A stretch of 6,207 bases of DNA from NCBI GenBank assembly GCA_028718045.1, contig JAQUMQ010000089.1, positions 1 through 6,207 of the forward strand. Direction: 5' to 3'. The position numbers and the translations under genes were made by a program. Under the pieces are notes generated by a model. It was not told the origin of the DNA. It ran no database searches and worked only from the letters and a program-made list of their open reading frames with translations. This DNA is from Actinomycetota bacterium (GTDB lineage: Bacteria; Actinomycetota; Humimicrobiia; Humimicrobiales; Humimicrobiaceae). Shown in pieces: positions 1-5,921 of this stretch (within the stretch, counting starts at the first letter, position 1; every line of letters begins with the position of its first letter).

Positions 1-108
1 GAAAACAAAGTTATAGCAAAAGCAGCCTCGATCTGGAGACAAACCGAAAAAAGTGACTTTATACTTGCACAAAAAGGTTTGAAATTTTTAAGAGGGCTTT
101 TGTGTTGA
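1..108 (+). CDS. 3' end of an unidentified upstream gene (partial)
   Basis: Reading from base 1, the first frame is open for 35 codons and stops at TGA (106-108). The other two forward frames hit stops early (at about 14 and 52). The deduced tail is mixed charged and hydrophobic (begins ENKVIAKAAS, ends KFLRGLLC) and looks like a normal soluble-protein C-terminus. I do not recognise the family and propose no function. It lies on the same strand as the cluster. Its stop codon is embedded in the -35 element of the next promoter, so there is essentially no spacer between this gene and the start of the next transcription unit. No terminator hairpin with a T-run follows it, so some readthrough into the cluster is possible. 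The call rests only on frame openness and plausible composition over a short stretch. Confidence 0.5.
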   Translation, partial: ENKVIAKAASIWRQTEKSDFILAQKGLKFLRGLLC

Positions 109-132
109 TTTGGTCGATCAGCGCAAGTATAA
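59..132 (+). repeat. Widely spaced 12-base inverted repeat overlapping the -10 box
   Basis: TTATACTTGCAC (59-70) and GCGCAAGTATAA (121-132) are inverted copies matching at 11 of 12 positions, ten of them consecutive. The left arm lies in the end of the upstream coding sequence. The right arm overlaps the promoter's -10 box (128-133). The arms' centres are 62 bases apart, close to six helical turns. This could be a pair of binding sites for one regulator or the base of an RNA stem in readthrough transcripts; the sequence alone does not decide. Confidence 0.35.
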
Positions 133-133
133 G
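105..133 (+). promoter_or_regulatory. Predicted sigma-A/sigma-70 promoter for the five-gene cluster
   Basis: TTGATT (105-110) matches the -35 consensus TTGACA at four of six positions. TATAAG (128-133) matches TATAAT at five of six. The spacer is exactly 17 bases. The predicted start is near 139-141, giving a leader of about 50 bases before the ATG at 190. The -35 box contains the TGA stop of the preceding gene. This is the best promoter-like pair I could find in the window; the other spacers gave only isolated -10-like hexamers. Confidence 0.6.
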
Positions 134-134
134 A

Positions 135-152
135 ATAACTATCTTTAGTTAT
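135..152 (+). promoter_or_regulatory. Palindromic operator candidate at the predicted transcription start
   Basis: ATAACTA (135-141) and TAGTTAT (146-152) are perfect 7-base inverted repeats around a four-base centre, TCTT. The element begins two bases after the -10 box and covers the predicted +1, a position where a bound repressor would block initiation or clearance. It could instead form a small hairpin at the 5' end of the mRNA. Its A/T richness makes chance occurrence possible. No regulator gene is present in the window to match to it. Confidence 0.4.
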
Positions 153-189
153 GATGTTTGATATATGAATAAACAATTCGGAGGTTAAA

Positions 190-1386
190 ATGAACGATAT
201 CACGGAAATTGTCAGCAAGGCACTTGAAGAAGGAAATGGTATTCTTAATTTAAAACCTGCATGGGTAGCCCGCGATTTTCTGCCGCCTGGAAGACGCTTC
301 GGTCTTACTGAAAAAGAATACGATGTGGGCAAAAGAGGTTTTATTTGCGAAAGATGGCTTGCTTCTGTTACGAAAGCCGATAATGCGATAGGACCCGAAG
401 ACGAAGGCTTAAGTTATCTTAACATAGACTCGAAACATAAAATAACGCTAAAAAATGCCGTATCCGGTGCCCCAGACCTTATAATGGGGAAGGAATATTC
501 TAAAAATCATAAGGGTCTTGGAAGGCTTGCGAAAATTTATGATTTTGCTGCACGGCTTCCTTATCACATTCATCAAATGGAAAAAGATGCAAAACTGGTA
601 GGAGCAAATTCTAAAGACGAAGCTTATTACTTTCCCGAAGATACGGATACCGGTCCACACCCCGAAACATTTTTCGGAGTTCATCCCTACATTGCTGATG
701 AAAAAAAATATGATATTCTTCTGCCTTATCTTGTCGAGTGGAAAGATGATTTGATACTCAAGCATTCAAGAGCATACTTGAATGTCTTAGGGGAAGGGTT
801 TTTTCTTCCGTCAGGAGTCCTTCATGCTCCCGGAACGGCGCTTACAATAGAGCTTCAGGAAGATTCTGATGTTTTTGCGATGCTTCAAGCATTAAACGCC
901 GGAAAAATAATATCGAAAGATCTTTTATTCAAAGACGTCCGAAAAGAAGACAGGCAGAAAATAGGGGAAAGAGTCATTCTTAGCCAGATAGACTGGCCCG
1001 CAAATGGCGATCCTTATTTTTATGAAAATCATCACCTGCCCAATATTTTTATAGAAGAAACGAAGCAACCTGGAGGCAATGAACATTGGATTTATTATAA
1101 TACGACAAAATTTTCAGGCAAAAGACTTATAGTAAAACCCGGTCAGAGTTTTACTAGCAGTGAAAAAGGTGTATACAACGTGCTTGTATGGAAAGGCAAG
1201 GGCACTTATGATGGCCATAAAATTGAAGCGGGTAATTTTAATTGCGACGAGCTTTTGATTTCTTACGAAAGAGCCATAAAACCCTTGACGGTTAAAAACG
1301 AAGGCAAAACCGATATGATTATCATCAAATTTTTCGGTCCGGATATTAATATGGATGCACCGATGATAAAACCGTATAAGAAATGA
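190..1386 (+). CDS. Phosphomannose-isomerase-like (type I) cupin protein, probable sugar isomerase or related enzyme
   Basis: This 398-residue protein resembles class I mannose-6-phosphate isomerases, which are metal-dependent cytosolic cupins. The N-terminal part carries a recognisable counterpart of the family's GE-W-S segment (CERWLAS, 53-59). The core has the metal-site signature: H126 and H128 in PYHIHQ (family QVHP), E144 in KDEAYYF, and H212 in FFLPSGVLHAPG (family FIPAGxxHAxG), followed by IELQEDSD (220-227). Residues from about 305 to 385 look like a second jelly-roll. The usual phosphomannose-isomerase segment with NHKPE, near the sugar-phosphate site, is not evident, and neither is the TYRLYD stretch after the second motif. 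The substrate may therefore be unphosphorylated or unusual. The start is supported by GGAGG at 180-184, five bases before ATG. It is the first gene after the promoter, and a hairpin follows it. The fold call is firm; the reaction is not. A role like the Thermotoga diketo-inositol hydrolase is a speculative alternative. Confidence 0.8.
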   Translation: MNDITEIVSKALEEGNGILNLKPAWVARDFLPPGRRFGLTEKEYDVGKRGFICERWLASVTKADNAIGPEDEGLSYLNIDSKHKITLKNAVSGAPDLIMGKEYSKNHKGLGRLAKIYDFAARLPYHIHQMEKDAKLVGANSKDEAYYFPEDTDTGPHPETFFGVHPYIADEKKYDILLPYLVEWKDDLILKHSRAYLNVLGEGFFLPSGVLHAPGTALTIELQEDSDVFAMLQALNAGKIISKDLLFKDVRKEDRQKIGERVILSQIDWPANGDPYFYENHHLPNIFIEETKQPGGNEHWIYYNTTKFSGKRLIVKPGQSFTSSEKGVYNVLVWKGKGTYDGHKIEAGNFNCDELLISYERAIKPLTVKNEGKTDMIIIKFFGPDINMDAPMIKPYKK

Positions 1387-1395
1387 CAGTTTTAA

Positions 1396-1423
1396 AAGTT
1401 TTATCTGGTTTTAGATAAAACTT
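1396..1423 (+). other. Perfect 11-bp intercistronic hairpin after the cupin gene
   Basis: AAGTTTTATCT (1396-1406) pairs completely with AGATAAAACTT (1413-1423) across the six-base loop GGTTTT. It begins ten bases after the stop codon. The stem is mostly A-T, and the next bases are GCCGGTAAAT with no immediate T-run, so it is a poor intrinsic terminator. It more likely acts as an mRNA-processing or 3'-end-stabilising structure, or as a weak attenuator that lowers expression of the downstream genes relative to the first. Confidence 0.5.
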
Positions 1424-1436
1424 GCCGGTAAATATA

Positions 1437-1466
1437 TTTATTTTATTTATTTTATTATTTATTTTA
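1437..1466 (+). repeat. AT-only short direct repeat, three copies of TTTATTTTA
   Basis: The nine-base unit TTTATTTTA occurs at 1437-1445 and 1446-1454 back to back, and again at 1458-1466 after a TTA insert. It lies between the hairpin and the ribosome-binding site of the next gene. In RNA it would be an unstructured U-rich leader. Slippage in low-complexity sequence is a sufficient explanation for its origin. No good -35/-10 pair is associated with it. Confidence 0.6.
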
Positions 1467-1494
1467 TGAACTTAAATTAAAATAGGAGTAAAAA

Positions 1495-2382
1495 ATGGTA
1501 AAGAAATCATCTATTGGCGGATGGGCATTTATATGGGGAGGTTACTCAGAAGCCCCTATACCTCTGGAAGAAGTTTTAAAGAAAATTTCAGAACTAGGTT
1601 TCGATGGTTTTGAACTCGGAGCATTTCCACCTCATCTTGAGTCAAATACAAAAGAAAACAGGATGAAAATAAAAGAACTTCTTAAAAAATACAATCTCGG
1701 CGTTTCGGGTGTTGCAGCTCCTTTCCCGTCGCCCGCTACTTCCAGCCGGGAAGACTATATCAAAGCAGTAAAGAACAATCTTGAGCTTTGCGTTGATTTG
1801 AATATTCCAAAGTTAAGAGTTGATACGGTAGATCCGCCTACAGGTATTCCGGGCGGCATGGATTATGAAACATGTTTTTCCAAAGTTGCTTCGGTATGGG
1901 ATAAAGCGGCAGATATATGTGCCAAAGACGGCGTGAAACTTGTTTGGGAATTCGAACCGGGATTTCTTTTCAACAAGCCGAGTGAAGTCGTTAGAATGGT
2001 ATATAAAATCGACAATCCGAATTTTTCCATAATGTTCGACTCATGTCATGCTTACATGTGCGCGGTTATGGCTTCAAGACAGATGGGCAAGAAAGAGACG
2101 CTTCCAAAAGGTGTTGTTCAATTTGCGTATATGCTGACGGGGAAAATAGGCGCCATACACCTGATAGACTCGGATGGCACGCTTCATGATAATGATACAA
2201 GCACGCATGTCCCGCTCGGAAAGGGAAAGATTAATTTTGACGAAGTAATACCTGCCATACTCGATGCAGGCTACAAAGACGACTGGTGGCCAATTGATTT
2301 ATGTTTCTGGCCAAAAGCTCTTGATGCAACAGCGGATTGCAAGAAGTTTTTGGATAAGATTATTGCCAAATATGGAAAATGA
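1495..2382 (+). CDS. Sugar phosphate isomerase/epimerase-type TIM-barrel protein (AP endonuclease 2 superfamily)
   Basis: The 295-residue, leaderless cytosolic protein has the family's (beta/alpha)8 pattern. The first barrel repeat shows GFDGFELGAF (35-44). Likely metal or substrate ligands are E152/E154 in LVWEFEPGF, D182 and H185 in IMFDSCHAY, and H222 in AIHLIDSDG. The last strand, in WWPIDLCFWP (264-273), offers D268 where related epimerases usually present a Glu. Relatives of this fold isomerise or epimerise ketoses and keto-inositols, or dehydrate and cleave keto-sugars; the substrate here is unknown. The length is normal for the superfamily. AGGAG (1484-1488) sits six bases before the ATG, which fixes the start. 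It lies 108 bases after the cupin gene and 71 bases before the dehydrogenase, with no terminator between, so co-transcription is likely. An IolE/IolO-type inosose-handling role is possible but not demonstrated by the sequence. Confidence 0.8.
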   Translation: MVKKSSIGGWAFIWGGYSEAPIPLEEVLKKISELGFDGFELGAFPPHLESNTKENRMKIKELLKKYNLGVSGVAAPFPSPATSSREDYIKAVKNNLELCVDLNIPKLRVDTVDPPTGIPGGMDYETCFSKVASVWDKAADICAKDGVKLVWEFEPGFLFNKPSEVVRMVYKIDNPNFSIMFDSCHAYMCAVMASRQMGKKETLPKGVVQFAYMLTGKIGAIHLIDSDGTLHDNDTSTHVPLGKGKINFDEVIPAILDAGYKDDWWPIDLCFWPKALDATADCKKFLDKIIAKYGK

Positions 2383-2441
2383 CACGGAAACTAAAATGCA
2401 GATAAGTAATCATAAGAAGATTTTTTAATTTAAAAGATTTT

Positions 2442-2448
2442 AAGGAGG
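2442..2448 (+). promoter_or_regulatory. Ribosome-binding site that selects a TTG start
   Basis: AAGGAGG (2442-2448) ends five bases before TTG at 2454, an ideal distance. The first in-frame ATG, at 2466, would be 17 bases away, too far for this site. The spacing therefore favours TTG initiation for the dehydrogenase and adds four residues (MKGK) before the alternative methionine. Confidence 0.75.
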
Positions 2449-2453
2449 CTAAA

Positions 2454-3542
2454 TTGAAAGGAAAAATGAAAGCCCAGGTTTTTTATGAGGCAGAAAAAAT
2501 GAAGCTGGAAGAAGTTCCGATACCTGAGATTACGGATATCGATGTTTTGATTAAAGTAAAAAACGTAGGAATATGCGGTTCGGATATTTCTTATTATTAC
2601 GGTCTTTCCCCTGTCGGAACCGCGACAGGCAAGGGTCCTATTATATTAGGACATGAATTTACCGGAGAAGTTGTCGAAGTCGGAAAAGTTCCGCAAGAAA
2701 TGGGTTTATACAAACCAGGCGATCGAGTTGTGGTAAACCCGGTTCAAAATTGTAATGCTTGTTTTTCATGCGCAAAAGGTCAAACGCATCTTTGCCAGAA
2801 CTTAAATGTTCCCGGTGTTTCCACAGACGGTGGTTTTGCGCAATACTGTGTTTCAAGATATACAGGCTTATTTAAGCTTCCCGACGACGTAAGTTATGCA
2901 CAAGGTGCTTTTACGGAACCGCTTGCATGCGCGTTTAACGGTTTAAGAAAGCTTAAAATTCAGCCTGGAGATTTTGTGGCTATTTTTGGTCCGGGTTCGA
3001 TGGGGATGATGATGACTCAGCTAGCCAAAAGAATGGGTGCCGGAAAAATTGTCATTATAGGTGCAAAAAATGATGACTGGAGACTTGAACAAGCAAAAAA
3101 AGTAGGAGCTGACTTTATATTTAATATCATGGAGACAAGTTCAAAATATTATACGGAAGATTTGGGTAAGTCCATAAAAGAAGTCAACAGCGATAGGCTG
3201 GCGGACAGAGCAATCGTTCCGACGAGCTCGAATGCTGCTTTTGAACAGGCAGTTGAAATATCTGGGAACTGCGCAACAATCGTTCATTATGGCCTGCCAA
3301 ACGAAGATGATGTTTTCGAGATCCCGGCTTTGAGTTTCCATACCATGGATAAAGAAATACGCTCCGCATGGCTTGCTCCTCTTGCATGGGCTCAGACAAT
3401 AAGAATAATCGAAAACGGACTTGTGAAATTTGACTCGTTGATTACAGGGACTTATCCTCTTGAAAAGACCGAAGAAGCAATCAGACTGCTTAAAACCGAT
3501 CCGGGGCAACAGATAAAGATACAAATCAAGGTTTCGGAATAA
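2454..3542 (+). CDS. Zinc-dependent medium-chain polyol/sugar dehydrogenase (sorbitol or threonine dehydrogenase-like)
   Basis: This 362-residue cytosolic enzyme should oxidise a secondary hydroxyl of a polyol, sugar or cyclitol with NAD(P)+. All medium-chain dehydrogenase landmarks are present. Catalytic zinc ligands are C41 in GICGSD, H67-E68 in GHEFTGEVVEVG, and E155 in FTEPLACA. The structural-zinc lobe has C100, C103, C106 and C114 in the normal spacing. The Rossmann dinucleotide loop is GPGSMG (179-184). At the end of the second Rossmann strand the usual acidic residue is missing: IIGAKNDDWRL (201-211) has Gly-Ala-Lys and a slightly longer loop before Arg-Leu. This weakens a strict NAD prediction and leaves NADP or dual use possible. 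The TTG start is chosen from the Shine-Dalgarno spacing. It sits in the middle of a run of isomerases, so the natural reading is that its keto product, or a product's precursor, is handled by the flanking TIM barrels. The exact substrate is unknown; generic sorbitol/L-iditol annotation should be treated as provisional. Confidence 0.88.
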   Translation: MKGKMKAQVFYEAEKMKLEEVPIPEITDIDVLIKVKNVGICGSDISYYYGLSPVGTATGKGPIILGHEFTGEVVEVGKVPQEMGLYKPGDRVVVNPVQNCNACFSCAKGQTHLCQNLNVPGVSTDGGFAQYCVSRYTGLFKLPDDVSYAQGAFTEPLACAFNGLRKLKIQPGDFVAIFGPGSMGMMMTQLAKRMGAGKIVIIGAKNDDWRLEQAKKVGADFIFNIMETSSKYYTEDLGKSIKEVNSDRLADRAIVPTSSNAAFEQAVEISGNCATIVHYGLPNEDDVFEIPALSFHTMDKEIRSAWLAPLAWAQTIRIIENGLVKFDSLITGTYPLEKTEEAIRLLKTDPGQQIKIQIKVSE

Positions 3543-3608
3543 AAATTTTGGTGTTTTTTATTTTGTTTGTCGTTACCATGGCAATTTATTTATAAATTAA
3601 AAAACTGT

Positions 3609-3616
3609 GAGGTGAG
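3609..3616 (+). promoter_or_regulatory. Ribosome-binding site fixing the start of the xylose-isomerase-like gene
   Basis: GAGGTGAG (3609-3616) is strongly complementary to the 16S rRNA 3' end; its GAGG core ends five bases before ATG at 3618. The frame can be extended 17 codons upstream to a TTG at 3567, but that codon has no purine-rich site before it and the added peptide looks non-native. The downstream ATG at 3618 is therefore the start. The same nine bases, TGAGGTGAG, precede the last complete gene at 4826-4834. Confidence 0.8.
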
Positions 3617-3617
3617 T

Positions 3618-4733
3618 ATGGAAGCCCCGATGACCGATACAAGTTATCAGAAAAAAATATTTGACAGGGAAGAACTGTTAAAACATATGAATAGTTTTAG
3701 CCTGGATTTAAAAATATCCGTAGGTATATGGTATTTCGCTCCCTCGGGAGGCAGGTTTCACGATGCTTATGTTCCTCCGAAGACCATTGAAGAGAGAATC
3801 GAAATAGCTGCAGGTATGACAAAATACGGGGTAAGAGCAATCGAGGCTCATTATCCTAATGAAGTAAATGAAGAAAATTATCATTTGTATGAAATGCTTG
3901 AAAAAGAAACCGGGATAGTTCTGCAATCATGCTATCCTGCGATATTTTATCCGAAAGAATATGAATTTGGTTCACTCTCAAATCCTATAAGAAAATACAG
4001 GGAAAAGGCAATAAAAACTGTTGTCGATTGTTTTAAGTTTGCTAAGGAAAAGAAGCTTCATCATGCAGGAATATGGCCTGGAATCGACGGTTATACTTAT
4101 TCGCTCGGCACTAATTTTTATGATATGTGGGACAGATTCGAAAGCGCAGTTGCCCTTGCGCTGGACGAGGTGCCGGGAATAATCTGTGCAATAGAACCAA
4201 AGCCATATGAGCCTGTTCCTAACAATATTTACAGGACTACCTCAGATGGTCTTATCGCGTGCAAAGATATCGAAGACAAGCTTAAAAACAAGATCAACAG
4301 AACGATGCTTGACAAGGGCATTCCGCTTATGGGAATGCAGCCTGAGATTGGGCATATCAGAATGGGCGGAGAAGATACGCCTTATGCGATAGCAAGATGT
4401 CTAAAACAAGGAAGGCTGTTTAATACCCACTGGAATAGTCAGCCTCTCGGAAATTATGACCAGGATTTAAATGTCGGTGTCGTGGAATGGCAGCAGGCGG
4501 AAGCTATGTTGTATATGCTTAAAATGGCAGGATATAAAGAATATTTTGGCATAGATATCAATCCAGAAAGAATGCCGGTAGAAAAAGCAATTGAAATAAA
4601 TTCGCTTGCTCTTCATATCATGAATGAAAAAATCAATAATCTGCCTCACGAAAAATTGATAGAGGCATATTTTGATCCTGAAAACAACAGAGGAGAAATG
4701 GAAATGATTTATATCGACAGCATGAGAAAGTAG
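3618..4733 (+). CDS. Xylose-isomerase-like TIM-barrel sugar isomerase with an altered metal site
   Basis: The 371-residue protein aligns by eye with short-type (Streptomyces-like) xylose isomerases without gaps through the second half. Conserved elements are EPKPYEP (193-199; family EPKP with metal-ligand Glu and catalytic Lys, here E193 and K195), QPEIGH (241-246; E243 and H246), YDQDL (280-284; D281 and D283) and D313 in FGIDINPER. W38 and W153 (in GIWPGIDGY) are plausible counterparts of the two substrate-pocket tryptophans. Two differences stand out. The family's metal-ligand Asp in HIDLN is His271 in NTHWN. The family's catalytic ring-opening His on the second strand is not at its expected place (GVRAIEAHYP, 71-80, with His78 nearby). 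The enzyme is thus probably an aldose-ketose isomerase or relative acting on something other than xylose. It lies 75 bases after the dehydrogenase and 106 before the next TIM barrel, with no terminator between, and shares their likely operon. A xylA symbol is not justified. Confidence 0.82.
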   Translation: MEAPMTDTSYQKKIFDREELLKHMNSFSLDLKISVGIWYFAPSGGRFHDAYVPPKTIEERIEIAAGMTKYGVRAIEAHYPNEVNEENYHLYEMLEKETGIVLQSCYPAIFYPKEYEFGSLSNPIRKYREKAIKTVVDCFKFAKEKKLHHAGIWPGIDGYTYSLGTNFYDMWDRFESAVALALDEVPGIICAIEPKPYEPVPNNIYRTTSDGLIACKDIEDKLKNKINRTMLDKGIPLMGMQPEIGHIRMGGEDTPYAIARCLKQGRLFNTHWNSQPLGNYDQDLNVGVVEWQQAEAMLYMLKMAGYKEYFGIDINPERMPVEKAIEINSLALHIMNEKINNLPHEKLIEAYFDPENNRGEMEMIYIDSMRK

Positions 4734-4839
4734 ATAATGTGCCAGCATGGATTTGGGTAATCGAATGTTACAGACGCAGAATAAATTTATAAAATAATTC
4801 ATTTTATCATTAAAAATAAAAATTATGAGGTGAGAAAAA

Positions 4840-5829
4840 ATGAGACCCATTACACTTTTTACCGGCCAATGGGCTGACCTTTCGTTCGAAGAAATATGCG
4901 ATACTGCTTCCGGTATGGGCTATGAGGGACTCGAACTTGCGACATGGGGAAAACACATAAATCCCAAGAAAGCTGCGGAAGATTTAAACTATGTAAAGGA
5001 AATAAAAAATGTTCTGAAAAAGTATAATTTAAAGACATGGGCTATAAGTGCTCATCTTTGCGGACAGCTTGTGGGTGACGTGCTCGATAAAAGGCACAAT
5101 GGGTTTGCTCCGGCTGCGGTTGCCGATAATTATTCGGAAATGAGAAAATGGGCGATCCGGGAAGTCAAATATATCATAAAAGCTGCAAAAAATTTGGATA
5201 TCAAAATAATATCGGGATTTATGGGATCACCCATTTGGCCTTACTGGTACTCTTTCCCCCAAACATCGCAGGAAATTGTTGATGAAGGATTCGATACCAT
5301 CGTAAAAAGATGGGATCCGTTATTTGACGAGATGGATAAAGAGGGTATCAGATTCGCACTCGAGGTACATCCGACGGAAATAGCATTCGATTATTATACT
5401 TTTGTAAGGCTTCTTAAAGCTTTTGGCAATAGGAAAACCCTTGGTATGAATTTTGACCCCAGCCACTTATTGTGGCAGGGAATTAAACCCCATCTTATGA
5501 TAAGAGAACTGCCCGACAGAGTATATCATGTACATATAAAAGATGCTTCCGTAACCTTGGATGGGCTGACTGGGATATTGGGTTCTCATATAGAATTTGG
5601 CAGCACAAAGAGAGGATGGAATTTCCGTTCACCCGGAAGAGGAAGCGTGGATTTTTCGTCTGTTATCCGTGAGTTGAATGAAATAGGTTATGACGGCCCG
5701 CTCTCGGTTGAATGGGAGGATTCAGGAATGGACAGAATTATGGGCGCAACAGAGGCGTGTGCATTTACAAAAAATATGAATATCGTTCCAAGTACCAGTG
5801 CTTTTGATAAGTCGTTGAAAAATGAATAG
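4840..5829 (+). CDS. Second sugar phosphate isomerase/epimerase-type TIM-barrel protein
   Basis: This 329-residue cytosolic protein belongs to the AP endonuclease 2-type TIM-barrel superfamily but to a different branch from the 295-residue protein upstream. The N-terminal repeat is GYEGLELATWG (27-37). The metal and substrate ligands are easy to place: E175 and H177 in ALEVHPTE, D206 and H209 in NFDPSHLLWQG, H230 and H232 in VYHVHIKDA, and E291 in SVEWEDSG. A family-typical RGWNFRSPGRGSVDF segment (258-272) lies between the last two strands. All ligands look intact, so an active enzyme is expected. This type often sits beside sugar oxidoreductases, where members epimerise, isomerise or eliminate from keto-sugars; C-glycoside and 3-keto-glycoside cleaving enzymes are more distant possibilities, though their usual partner genes are not in view. 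GAGGTGAG at 4827-4834 supports the ATG at 4840. It is the last gene before the terminator. Confidence 0.82.
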   Translation: MRPITLFTGQWADLSFEEICDTASGMGYEGLELATWGKHINPKKAAEDLNYVKEIKNVLKKYNLKTWAISAHLCGQLVGDVLDKRHNGFAPAAVADNYSEMRKWAIREVKYIIKAAKNLDIKIISGFMGSPIWPYWYSFPQTSQEIVDEGFDTIVKRWDPLFDEMDKEGIRFALEVHPTEIAFDYYTFVRLLKAFGNRKTLGMNFDPSHLLWQGIKPHLMIRELPDRVYHVHIKDASVTLDGLTGILGSHIEFGSTKRGWNFRSPGRGSVDFSSVIRELNEIGYDGPLSVEWEDSGMDRIMGATEACAFTKNMNIVPSTSAFDKSLKNE

Positions 5830-5835
5830 TCTTTT

Positions 5836-5874
5836 AAATAAGATTGGGCAGTATTTAAGCCCAGTCTTATTTTT
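5836..5874 (+). terminator. Rho-independent terminator closing the five-gene cluster
   Basis: Bases 5836-5849 (ending GATTGGGC) pair with 5859-5872 (beginning GCCCAGTC) to give a 14-bp stem with a single G-U wobble and a nine-base loop. A run of five T residues (5870-5874) overlaps the base of the stem. It begins seven bases after the stop codon of the last TIM-barrel gene, where the end of the transcription unit is expected. Confidence 0.88.
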
Positions 5875-5921
5875 GAATTTGATTTTTGTTAAAATGCAAT
5901 TTTTCGGGGGAGTGGTTTTTG

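Noticed and set aside
448..765. Open reading frame of 105 codons on the minus strand inside the cupin gene
   Set aside because: It lies wholly antisense to a well-supported conserved enzyme, its product is a low-complexity Phe/Ile-rich peptide, and no family is recognisable.
1453..1458. TATTAT as a -10 box for an internal promoter before gene 2
   Set aside because: No -35-like hexamer occurs at the right distance; the match comes from the AT repeat.
3141..3524. Minus-strand reading frames inside the dehydrogenase gene
   Set aside because: They overlap conserved dehydrogenase sequence, and their products have no recognisable domain.
3583..3598. AATTTAT-TT-ATAAATT inverted repeat between genes 3 and 4
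   Set aside because: It is entirely A/T with a two-base centre. In a spacer this AT-rich it is expected by chance and has no terminator T-run.
3567..3617. A longer N-terminus for the xylose-isomerase-like protein from TTG at 3567
   Set aside because: There is no ribosome-binding site before the TTG, whereas GAGGTGAG precedes ATG 3618 at ideal spacing. The extra 17 residues translate AT-rich spacer.
4207..4392. Plus-strand 61-codon frame within the xylose-isomerase-like gene
   Set aside because: It is out of frame inside a conserved coding segment that includes metal-ligand motifs.
4757..4806. Possible promoter or operator in the spacer before the last TIM barrel (GTAA-TTAC half sites, TATAAA, a 6-7 bp AT hairpin)
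   Set aside because: The TATAAA has no -35 partner at 16-18 bases, the half sites match at only four bases, and the hairpin is weak and AT-only.
4467..4850. Minus-strand frame of 127 codons spanning the end of the xylose-isomerase-like gene and the spacer
   Set aside because: The product is Phe/Ile/His-rich with no recognisable family, as expected for the antisense of AT-rich coding DNA.
4840..5829. Assignment of the last TIM barrel as a C-glycoside deglycosidase or 3-keto-glycoside lyase
   Set aside because: The motifs are shared by the wider superfamily, and the usual partners (small beta subunit, Gfo/Idh/MocA oxidoreductase) are not in the window. It is kept only as a remote alternative.
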